A DNA stretch of 37,548 nucleotides, taken from Pseudomonadota bacterium (lineage in GTDB: Bacteria; Desulfobacterota; Desulfobulbia; Desulfobulbales; SURF-16). The stretch is from the NCBI GenBank assembly GCA_018897105.1, contig JAHILF010000130.1, positions 1 through 37,548 of the forward strand, read 5' to 3'. Shown here piece after piece: positions 5,410-12,523 of this stretch; position 1 is the stretch's first letter; each line of letters opens with the position of its first letter. The notes below the pieces were generated by a model. That model saw only the letters and a program-made list of their open reading frames with translations, searched no databases and was not told the DNA's origin. Position numbers and translations under genes: made by a program.

Positions 5410-8100
5410 TTATATTTTCAATGTAAACAGTTCAAACAACGCCTCATTGCTCATCTCGGTTATCCAATTTTCACCGGACGCCGCGACAACTTCATTGGAC
5501 AACTTTAACTTCAGCGTAAGCATTTCGTCAATTTTTTCTTCAATAGTGCCTTTGGTCAGGAACTTATGGACCATGACATTTTTTTTCTGACCAATACGAA
5601 AGACTCTGTCCGTTGCCTGGTTCTCCACCGCCGGATTCCACCACCGATCAAAGTGAATCACATGATTGGCTGCAGTCAGGTTGAGCCCTACCCCGCCTGC
5701 TTTTAATGATAAAACAAAAAACGGCACATATTCATGGCCTTGAAATTTTTCGATGAGTTCTTTTCGTTTTCCAACAGGAACGCTTCCATGAAGAACCAGC
5801 CCTTCCCTCTTAAAAATGGTAGCGAGAAACCTGGACAAAGGCCCTGTCATTTCCTTGAATTGGGTGAAGACAAGGACTTTTTCCCTTTTTTCGTAGATCG
5901 TTTCACAGATCTCCCGCAGCCTTTCGAACTTACCACTCTCTTTTTCCTCAAACAGGTCCAGACCAAGATACTGAGCTGGATGATTACAGAGCTGCTTGAA
6001 CTTCATCAGGGCTGATAAGATGAGGCCTTTTCTTTGCATCCCCTCTGCATTTTCGATAACCTTTCTGATCCCCTGTATGATTTCACTGTAGAGTACAGTC
6101 TGTTTTTTGCTCATTGCAGCCCAGGTTTTCACTTCCACCTTGTCAGGCAGATCGGAAATAATCGACTTATCGGTCTTTAACCGCCTGAGTATAAAAGGAC
6201 TGACGACTTTGCGCAGACCGGCATAACCATTCGGGTCATTGGCAAGTCCTTTGGTAAAGCCGGCAAATTCTTTTGCATTGCCAAGCAGTCCAGGGTTCAG
6301 AAAATCGAAAAGGCTCCAGAGATCAGACAACCTGTTTTCAACCGGAGTGCCGGTCATGACAAGTCTGTTGCCGGCGGACAGCTTTTTCACTGCCTTGGTC
6401 TGCTTTGTTCCAGGATTCTTGATGGCCTGCGCCTCATCTAGAATAACGTAGTTCCAGGAATAGTCCTGAATCCAGTTATATCTCTGAACCAAAGCGTAAG
6501 TGGTTATAACCAGATCCAGTGCGTCCAGTTTTTTCGGACTCAGCTCCAAGGCCTTGCCTGGCTTATGAAGATCGGGGTGGGCGGCAAAATATGCAAGGCT
6601 CGGGCAAAATGACTGTATTTCATTGATCCAGTTTGAGAGCAGTGATGCCGGGATGACCAGCAAAGATGCCCCGGCTGTTCTTGCCGCTTTCTTATCTGCT
6701 GTCTTCAGTGCATTGAGAAAAGCAAGCGCCTGCACGGTCTTCCCCAGCCCCATGTCGTCCGCCAGGCAAGCGCCGATCTTCATTTTATGCAGGTAATAAA
6801 GCCAGTTCAGACCATCCTGTTGATAGCCGCGGAGTTTGGCCTTGAATGTTTTAGCAGTTTTGACAGTGTCCATTGTTTGCGGACGGTGCAATTTGTCAAA
6901 AACTGATTGCAGCCATTCACCATTAGAGACGCTGGTAAGCGCTTCTCCATCCTCAGCGCCAAGCAGTTTTTGTGGGTTGATGGCAAGACGCATGGCATCA
7001 AGAAAGCTGACACCTTCCTCTGAGTTCAGTTTCCGGGCGTTTTCATATGCAACCAAGGTCTGCTGTAATTTCTTCGGATCAACGGCAACCCACTTATTTT
7101 TCAGAAAAGCCAACCCCTCGGACTCATGAAGCAGTCGACGGGCCTCTTCTTCTGATATTTCAGTATCACCAATCATGAGCCGGGGCCTGAAATCAAGCAG
7201 GACATTCAGGCCCACCATAGACGGTGTTTTCTCCCCTATACTGACATTTATACCGATGTTTGCGGCCTTGCCCTTCCACCAGTTGGGGATGCGACAGAGA
7301 ATACCTGATTTTTCGTAAAGCGGTATCTCCCGTAAAAAGGTAAACGCTTCTTTTGCAGACCAGGCCAGCGGATAAAACAGCTCCCCAGTATCCCGCAACT
7401 CCGCAACCAGCTCGCTCTGTTGCGCAGCTTCATCTACGGTAACAAGAAGCTGAAGAAGTTTTTCATTGTCGCCTTCGTATTCTTCCAAGGCATACTTTAA
7501 TGGCAGATGCCTGGACTCCCCTTCATCATTCAGCCTGGTTGAATACGTGGCAAGAAAAGCAAATGGGGCCTCGTGATTCTTGTTCTCAACTAAATGAAAA
7601 TAGATCCTGCCAACCAGGTGTATGTCAGGGCTGTATTCTTTGACAAATTCTTTAACAGAACCATCGTATGCTTCAATTTTTCTGGAAAAAATGCCATGAA
7701 GCGTATCCCACAATGCGAGAAACACCTCTTCATGCAGATACTCCCCCCCAGGCATTAAGGGTACCGTTTCGCCAAGTTCGGTGAGTTCCTCCTCGGCAAG
7801 GGGTATGGCAATCTCACCGCGCTGTTCTTCAATATCAGGGGTTAAACTGAGTTTGCGAATGAAAAGGCCTGAGAATCTACGCCAAAAGCTCAACGATGGA
7901 GAGAGATTTATTTTTTTATTGCAAAAGCCAAGGTAAAAAAACCAGCTGTCGGAGTCTGATGAATACCGCTCAAATATTTCATTCTGCAATAATTCACCGT
8001 ATTTGCTGATTTTCCCGGCAGCCGGCGCCCATTCAAGCTGGATTGTGCCATCAGGCATCATTACAGCATCAAGTTCATCTATCACCCTTATCACCGTCAT
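5410..8100 (-). CDS. SWI2/SNF2-family ATPase (HepA-like)
   Basis: The 896-aa protein has about 420 N-terminal residues typical of bacterial SNF2-associated domains. A two-lobe SF2 ATPase follows: motif I DDMGLGKT near residue 447, motif II DEAQ near 553, motif III VMTGTPVENRL, and C-terminal motifs VFTQFKEM, LSLKAGGVGLNL and QATDRVFRIGQ. SNF2 enzymes translocate on double-stranded DNA and remodel bound proteins; bacterial members are related to RapA, the RNA polymerase recycling factor. It lies 7 bp after the UvrD-like gene and 20 bp before the SWIM gene, so the three are almost certainly co-transcribed. The family is certain; the substrate is unknown. Similar SNF2/SWIM pairs are common, but addition of a UvrD helicase is less so. 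Confidence 0.93.
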   Translation of the reverse strand: MTVIRVIDELDAVMMPDGTIQLEWAPAAGKISKYGELLQNEIFERYSSDSDSWFFYLGFCNKKINLSPSLSFWRRFSGLFIRKLSLTPDIEEQRGEIAIPLAEEELTELGETVPLMPGGEYLHEEVFLALWDTLHGIFSRKIEAYDGSVKEFVKEYSPDIHLVGRIYFHLVENKNHEAPFAFLATYSTRLNDEGESRHLPLKYALEEYEGDNEKLLQLLVTVDEAAQQSELVAELRDTGELFYPLAWSAKEAFTFLREIPLYEKSGILCRIPNWWKGKAANIGINVSIGEKTPSMVGLNVLLDFRPRLMIGDTEISEEEARRLLHESEGLAFLKNKWVAVDPKKLQQTLVAYENARKLNSEEGVSFLDAMRLAINPQKLLGAEDGEALTSVSNGEWLQSVFDKLHRPQTMDTVKTAKTFKAKLRGYQQDGLNWLYYLHKMKIGACLADDMGLGKTVQALAFLNALKTADKKAARTAGASLLVIPASLLSNWINEIQSFCPSLAYFAAHPDLHKPGKALELSPKKLDALDLVITTYALVQRYNWIQDYSWNYVILDEAQAIKNPGTKQTKAVKKLSAGNRLVMTGTPVENRLSDLWSLFDFLNPGLLGNAKEFAGFTKGLANDPNGYAGLRKVVSPFILRRLKTDKSIISDLPDKVEVKTWAAMSKKQTVLYSEIIQGIRKVIENAEGMQRKGLILSALMKFKQLCNHPAQYLGLDLFEEKESGKFERLREICETIYEKREKVLVFTQFKEMTGPLSRFLATIFKREGLVLHGSVPVGKRKELIEKFQGHEYVPFFVLSLKAGGVGLNLTAANHVIHFDRWWNPAVENQATDRVFRIGQKKNVMVHKFLTKGTIEEKIDEMLTLKLKLSNEVVAASGENWITEMSNEALFELFTLKI

Positions 8101-8107
8101 TCATGTT

Positions 8108-10363
8108 TCAGGCAAATTCCAACTGCGCATAGTCAAGTCTGAGTGTTTTCATGCCGTGGCGGGGAAAAAAAACATCCACCGTCTTTTCTCCTGATATCTT
8201 TTTGATCTGCCCGTGGCCGAAGAAAGGGTGTTTTACTGCCACCCCTTCGGAAAGCAGGCTGGTGCTGGTGATTTTACCCGTGTCTGAAGCGGCATTTGTC
8301 TGTGAAAACTTGTCCTTCTTTTCGCAGGAAAAGATACTGTCCGGTTTTTCCTGATGGGAAAACCGCCCGACCAGCGCACTATAGCCGCTGTAAAAACTGC
8401 TACCGGGACTGACATTATTGATCAGCCCTGCCGAAAGTTGGGCCAGAAAGGGGGAAATAGTGCAAAAGTGCCGCGACCGGTCAGGGGCGATGGTTTCCCG
8501 CGGATAGGTGAGAAAAAGACGTGTTTTCGCCCGGGTTGCCGCCACATAAAGCAGGCGTCTCTCCTCTTCAAACTGATCGGGAAAGGGGATGGAATGGGCC
8601 GAGGGAAACTTGCCGTCCGCCAGATCGATGATGAAAACCGTGTCCCACTCCAGCCCTTTGGCCGAGTGGATGGTGGAAAGGATAAGGGTCTTGTTGTCTG
8701 ATGCGGCCAAAGGGTCTGCCGTCAGATTCGGCGGATCAAGGGAGGCATCGTCAAGAAAGTCCTGCAGCGTCTGATATTCACCGATAATGTTTTTGAACTG
8801 TTCCAGATCCCGGGCGCGGCTGGGATAATCATCATGGTAAAGGCGCTCGAAAACGGGTTGATAATACTCCATGATCCTTTCAAACTGAGCAAGCGGGGTC
8901 CGGCTGTTGCCCAGGTCATAAAGCATACGAACCAGCTCATTAAATTCGTTTTTCCAGGCCGGCGCCGGAGGATATTGGCTTAAGGCGGCCAGGGGATCTT
9001 CCGCAGCGGCCACCGTCGCCACGATCTTCTGGGCGGTTTTCGGTCCGACCTTGGGCAGATGCAGCAGGATCCGGTGCCAGGACAGGCTGTCCCGCATGTT
9101 GGCGATAAGACGCAGATAGGAAATGACATCCTTGACATGGGCCGTTTCGGTCAGTTTCAACCCTCCCCATTTTTCAAAGGCAATCTGGCTGCCGGCCAGC
9201 TCAAGTTCCAGTTTGAAGGAATGGAACCCGGCGCGAAACAGTACAGCCATCTCGTGATAGGGGGTCCCCTGCCGATGGAGTTCATCTATCTTTTGGGCCA
9301 CATATCTGGCCTGCTCTTTTTCGTCCCGGGCGGCAAAGAGTGCTGGTTTTTCCCCTGCTGCGATATTGCTGAACAGCTTTTTGGGGTATCTTTCCTGGGC
9401 CTGTTCGATAATTGCGTTTGTCATTTCCAGAATTTTCTGGCTGCTCCGGTAATTCTCCTCCAGCCGGATAATCTTGGTGCCTGAGTAAATTTTCGGGAAA
9501 TCCATGATATTGCGAAAATCAGCGCCGCGAAAACTGTAAATGGACTGGCTGTCATCGCCGACCACCATGACATTGTCATGACTTGAGGCGATGAGCCGCA
9601 CGATCTGCGCCTGAATTTTGTTGGTGTCCTGATACTCATCCACCATCAGATACTGAAAACGGGCGGAGACTTCGCGGCGGACATTTTCATTTTCAGCCAG
9701 TACGTCGCGGAAATTAACCAGCAGATCATCATAGTCCATGAGGCCGTGATCGCGCTTGAACTGCTGATAATGGTTGCGGATACGGTGCAGATCATCCATG
9801 AATTCAGCCAGATGAAAGTACTGGCTGCTGACAAGTTCCTCAAGCGAATGGGATTTGTTGACTGAGCCGCTGATGATGTTCAGGATAACCCGTTTGGAGG
9901 GAAACCGTTTGCCGGCCCCGCTCAGATCAAGGGATGATTTGATAAGATTGATAATCCCCTCGGCATCGGCCCTGTCGAGAATGGTGAAGTTCGGGGCATA
10001 GCCCACATGATGGCCATAACGGCGCAGCAGCAGATTGGCCACGGCATGAAAGGTGCCGCCCATGACCCGCTGACAGGTGTCATCCAGCAGGGTTGCCGCC
10101 CTGCTCACCATTTGCTGCGCTGCTTTGCGGGTAAAGGTGAGCAGGAGAATATTATCCGGGGCAATTCCCTGCTCCACCATATGGACCAGCCGATAGACCA
10201 GGGTACGGGTCTTGCCGCTGCCGGCCCCGGCAATGACCAGCACCGGACCGTTTATCGTTCTGACGGCTTCAAACTGGGGGGGATTCAGATCATCTGGACC
10301 GATACGTGACGGCAAAGGGTTGGCGGAGCTGCTGTTTAAGGGAAAAAGGCTTGTCTGTTCCAT
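8108..10363 (-). CDS. UvrD/Rep/PcrA-family DNA helicase
   Basis: The 751-aa superfamily 1A helicase shows all main motifs: Q-motif LNPPQFEAV, Walker A AGAGSGKT (residues 45-52), TFTRKAAQQM, DEYQDTN (motif II), VVGDDSQSIYSFRGA (motif III), YRSSQKIL (IV), TIHSAKGLEWDTVFI (V) and EERRLLYVAATRAK (VI). These enzymes unwind DNA 3' to 5' in repair and replication restart. The C-terminal ~90 residues carry GVAVKHPFFGHGQIKKI, a short beta-barrel like the RNA polymerase-interacting tail of PcrA/UvrD. It is the first gene of the UvrD-SNF2-SWIM operon, behind a divergent promoter. Whether this is the housekeeping UvrD or an accessory copy cannot be told here. Confidence 0.92.
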   Translation of the reverse strand: MEQTSLFPLNSSSANPLPSRIGPDDLNPPQFEAVRTINGPVLVIAGAGSGKTRTLVYRLVHMVEQGIAPDNILLLTFTRKAAQQMVSRAATLLDDTCQRVMGGTFHAVANLLLRRYGHHVGYAPNFTILDRADAEGIINLIKSSLDLSGAGKRFPSKRVILNIISGSVNKSHSLEELVSSQYFHLAEFMDDLHRIRNHYQQFKRDHGLMDYDDLLVNFRDVLAENENVRREVSARFQYLMVDEYQDTNKIQAQIVRLIASSHDNVMVVGDDSQSIYSFRGADFRNIMDFPKIYSGTKIIRLEENYRSSQKILEMTNAIIEQAQERYPKKLFSNIAAGEKPALFAARDEKEQARYVAQKIDELHRQGTPYHEMAVLFRAGFHSFKLELELAGSQIAFEKWGGLKLTETAHVKDVISYLRLIANMRDSLSWHRILLHLPKVGPKTAQKIVATVAAAEDPLAALSQYPPAPAWKNEFNELVRMLYDLGNSRTPLAQFERIMEYYQPVFERLYHDDYPSRARDLEQFKNIIGEYQTLQDFLDDASLDPPNLTADPLAASDNKTLILSTIHSAKGLEWDTVFIIDLADGKFPSAHSIPFPDQFEEERRLLYVAATRAKTRLFLTYPRETIAPDRSRHFCTISPFLAQLSAGLINNVSPGSSFYSGYSALVGRFSHQEKPDSIFSCEKKDKFSQTNAASDTGKITSTSLLSEGVAVKHPFFGHGQIKKISGEKTVDVFFPRHGMKTLRLDYAQLEFA

Positions 10364-10390
10364 AGTTATGAACTATATGTTTTTTTTGGT

Positions 10391-10419
10391 TTGACCTGAA
10401 CTTTCAAAGAAAGTAGTAT
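10391..10419 (+). promoter_or_regulatory. Predicted sigma70 promoter for the 10482 gene
   Basis: TTGACC (10391-10396) and TAGTAT (10414-10419) are spaced by exactly 17 bp. A strong ribosome site (GAGGAGG, 10465-10471) precedes the ATG at 10482. It overlaps the divergent promoter of the helicase operon. Confidence 0.55.
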
Positions 10420-10442
10420 AGCAAATTATAAATGATATTCAA
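10415..10442 (-). promoter_or_regulatory. Predicted sigma70 promoter for the helicase operon
   Basis: On the minus strand TTGAAT (10437-10442) and TATACT (10415-10420) are spaced by 16 bp, about 50 bp upstream of the UvrD-like start. Its -10 box overlaps the -10 box of the opposite-facing promoter, so the two would compete for polymerase. Confidence 0.45.
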
Positions 10443-10481
10443 TTACTACGCATATTCACACAGTGAGGAGGTTTTCTGAAA

Positions 10482-10874
10482 ATGGCTGATTTGCACGAAA
10501 TTTTCACAGATGATGCGCTCCAGAAACTCTTCCCTGCCGGCCGGGCCGACGATTTTTTTGATGCCCTGTTCGGTGACGCCTCGGAAGGCGCCTATGATAT
10601 TTCTCTGAAATTCAACGGCTACCGGTCTGAGGGCAAGGAACTCAATTTTGCCCTGCATCTCATCCAGCGTCCGGGCAAATGTCTTGCCTGTAATCTGACC
10701 TATGGGCTGCCCGAGGTTTTTTCCCGCCATCCGGTTATCAACATCAAGGGCCTGGTGGCCGACATCAACAAACTTCTTGAAGGGCAGCTGAACTGCAAAC
10801 AGTGGTCACTGACCAACACCAGGTCCGTTTCCAGCGCCCTGCACATTATTCCGCTGGTGATTCAGGTGGAATAA
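10482..10874 (+). CDS. Small conserved protein of a Desulfobacterota-type family
   Basis: The 130-aa soluble protein has no signal peptide or membrane segment. The conserved core reads RADDFFDALFGDASEGAYDI, then LQR-type RPGKCLACNLTYGLPEVFSRHPVINIKGL. I recognise this family from sulfate-reducing and related bacteria, where database entries often bear the misleading name 'pancreas/duodenum homeobox protein 1'. It has no homeodomain. The CLAC segment holds two cysteines that might bind metal or form a disulfide. It has its own promoter and a strong ribosome site, and it is transcribed away from the helicase operon. Function is unknown. Confidence 0.85.
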   Translation: MADLHEIFTDDALQKLFPAGRADDFFDALFGDASEGAYDISLKFNGYRSEGKELNFALHLIQRPGKCLACNLTYGLPEVFSRHPVINIKGLVADINKLLEGQLNCKQWSLTNTRSVSSALHIIPLVIQVE

Positions 10875-10891
10875 CGCCCCTACAAAATCTA

Positions 10892-10921
10892 CAGTAAAAA
10901 GTGTCGAGTCCCTTTTTACTG
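10892..10921. terminator. Bidirectional terminator-like stem-loop
   Basis: A perfect 10-bp stem, CAGTAAAAAG (10892-10901) and CTTTTTACTG (10912-10921), encloses a 10-nt loop. It lies between two converging genes, 18 bp after one stop and 7 bp before the other. The A/T runs inside the stem give a U-rich stretch in either direction, as expected for a shared terminator. Confidence 0.7.
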
Positions 10922-10927
10922 GCCGAA

Positions 10928-11383
10928 TTAATTACGTTTTAAAGAACATTTGTCGGCACCTGACGCCCACAACTGAGGCTTAAATGTAGACGGGTTATCA
11001 ATAGGAAATACTCCGATATCTCGACGAATTGCCATAAGAAGGATTGCAAGCAATTTGTCATGTTGCTCCTTAGTACGATTAAAATTTGATATTCGGATTT
11101 CATTCCAGAAAGCGTCCAGTGCCTCAATAACGGATTGTGGTGCGAACAGTAAGAGATTGTTCGAAGCTTGCGCAAAGTTCCGCTGACCATCTGGCGTTGA
11201 ATCTCCCTCGACAGCACCGCTTAGACTTTCGACAAAGGTTTTGTAGTAGGCTAGCTTTTCCTTTCTCCACTCAGCTTCTCGCTCACGCTTTTTCGTAAAC
11301 CAGTATGTTGCCGCTGCAACAGCGAGACCTGCGATTAAACTGATTATTGCAACCGCTATCTGTGCATCCATTGATCTAACCAT
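10928..11383 (-). CDS. Unknown membrane-anchored protein
   Basis: The 151-aa protein begins with one hydrophobic helix (about residues 8-28, IAVAIISLIAGLAVAAATYWF), followed by a basic, charged coiled-coil-like stretch (TKKREREAEWRKEKLAYYKTF). The remaining 110 residues are a helical, probably cytoplasmic domain ending LWASGADKCSLKRN. ATG at 11381-11383 is used here. The in-frame ATG at 11369-11371 would shorten it by four residues and may be preferred, because the GGGG motif sits directly against the first one. Proteins of this build (N-terminal anchor plus KKRE...AEWRKEKL) occur scattered in genomes without an assigned role. It follows the phosphatase gene by 11 bp but may be an acquired gene. 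Confidence 0.7.
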   Translation of the reverse strand: MVRSMDAQIAVAIISLIAGLAVAAATYWFTKKREREAEWRKEKLAYYKTFVESLSGAVEGDSTPDGQRNFAQASNNLLLFAPQSVIEALDAFWNEIRISNFNRTKEQHDKLLAILLMAIRRDIGVFPIDNPSTFKPQLWASGADKCSLKRN

Positions 11384-11394
11384 ACCCCTATCAT

Positions 11395-12171
11395 CTACCC
11401 AAGCAACCCCGGCAGCCTGTCAAAATACCGCCCCACATCTTGGGGACGATGAGCATCAGAGCCGGCCACCAGTCTGACTCCCAGCCGCTGGGCCTCTTTG
11501 AGCAGCCTCAGCGAGGGAAACGGTTCATCCCGCAGGGGATAACCTGAGGTGTTCACCTCCAGCGCCACATCCTTTTCCCGCATGAGGGAGAGGATTTCCA
11601 CCGTCCGGGCAACATGCTCCTCGGCAAAGGCAAAGGACGGGCAGTGGCGCATCACCGCATCAAGATGGCAGACCACATCAGCGGGAATCACGGCCAGGGC
11701 CTTTTTCAGGCCGTCGAAATAGGCGGCGGCGACATTTGCCACCCCGACTTTTTCCATCAGGGCAATGCTTGCCGGCCTGCGGCTCACCATATTGACATAA
11801 CCCTCATCCGTTTTCAGGTAATGATAGGAGAGGCCGATGCGCTCCCAGTTGAATTTACCTAGAAAATCCACGGCATCCTGCAGATGCTCCGGGTTGGCGC
11901 CCACCTCGACGCCGGTGCCTACCGCAATGATCCCCTGATATTTTTCCGCCAGCCGCCTGCCTTCCCCATGATAATAAACAAAATCCGCTTCGGTCAGCCA
12001 GGTTGATTCAAGGTAGTCGATGCCTGTTTCATAATGCTCCAGAAAGATAATTTTTTTGAGCCCTGCGGCAACCGCGGCCTGCACATATTCTTCCATCTCG
12101 CCCCTGGCATGGTGACAGAGCCGGGTATGGACGTGACCGTCAGTGGTGATATCGATGGCTGCTCGCGGCAT
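11395..12171 (-). CDS. PHP-family histidinol phosphatase
   Basis: The 258-aa protein is predicted to hydrolyse L-histidinol phosphate to histidinol, the penultimate stage of histidine synthesis. The polymerase-and-histidinol-phosphatase (PHP) metal motifs are visible: DGHVHTRLCHHARG (residues 11-24), EH in FLEHYE, E in GVEVG, H in SYHY, CHLD, and the final SDAHRP. Three metal ions would be bound by these His, Asp and Glu residues. Length agrees with the HisK/HisJ type (about 260-270 aa). No other histidine gene is nearby. PHP proteins can have other phosphoesterase substrates, so the substrate is a family-based call. Confidence 0.82.
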   Translation of the reverse strand: MPRAAIDITTDGHVHTRLCHHARGEMEEYVQAAVAAGLKKIIFLEHYETGIDYLESTWLTEADFVYYHGEGRRLAEKYQGIIAVGTGVEVGANPEHLQDAVDFLGKFNWERIGLSYHYLKTDEGYVNMVSRRPASIALMEKVGVANVAAAYFDGLKKALAVIPADVVCHLDAVMRHCPSFAFAEEHVARTVEILSLMREKDVALEVNTSGYPLRDEPFPSLRLLKEAQRLGVRLVAGSDAHRPQDVGRYFDRLPGLLG

Positions 12172-12194
12172 GATAAAATAGTCTGTAGGTATTT

Positions 12195-12483
12195 AGTCTG
12201 TTAGTAATGAAAAATTACCAGATGAGGCCGGTTTTGACCTCTTCATTTCGACCTGTTTGTGAACAAATTTTAGACTTAAGGGACTTCGAAGTTATAAAAG
12301 TACCGTTTATCTTTGCCGTCATGCCAGCATGTTTTTAGATGGCATCCAGCTGATGGACGGGATTCCGGCTAAAAACATGCCGGAATGACGGACGTTTCAA
12401 GGCTTTATAAACGGTATATCAACAATTGCTGAGTCCCTAATACTTATGGCTTGGAATGCTTTGTTTTTTTTACCTAACAGACT
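12195..12483. repeat. Nested palindromic region (MITE/REP-like)
   Basis: This gene-free interval (12172-12523) contains four concentric inverted pairs. They are AGTCTGTTAG/CTAACAGACT (12195-12204, 12474-12483), AGGGACT/AGTCCCT (12279-12285, 12432-12438), TACCGTTTAT/ATAAACGGTA (12301-12310, 12407-12416) and a 23-nt pair (12316-12338, 12369-12391; two mismatches) starting CCGTCATGCC. The innermost pair resembles the common repeat ending CCGGAATGACGG and is related to the one at 22-92. No reading frame is supported. It may be one repeat inserted inside another. Confidence 0.65.
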
Positions 12484-12523
12484 ACAGTCTAATAGTCTAA
12501 ACAACCTGAGCACTTACGTTTTA

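Noticed and set aside
10482-10874. Homeobox-type protein suggested by common database naming
   Set aside because: No homeodomain or helix-turn-helix pattern is present in the 130 residues.
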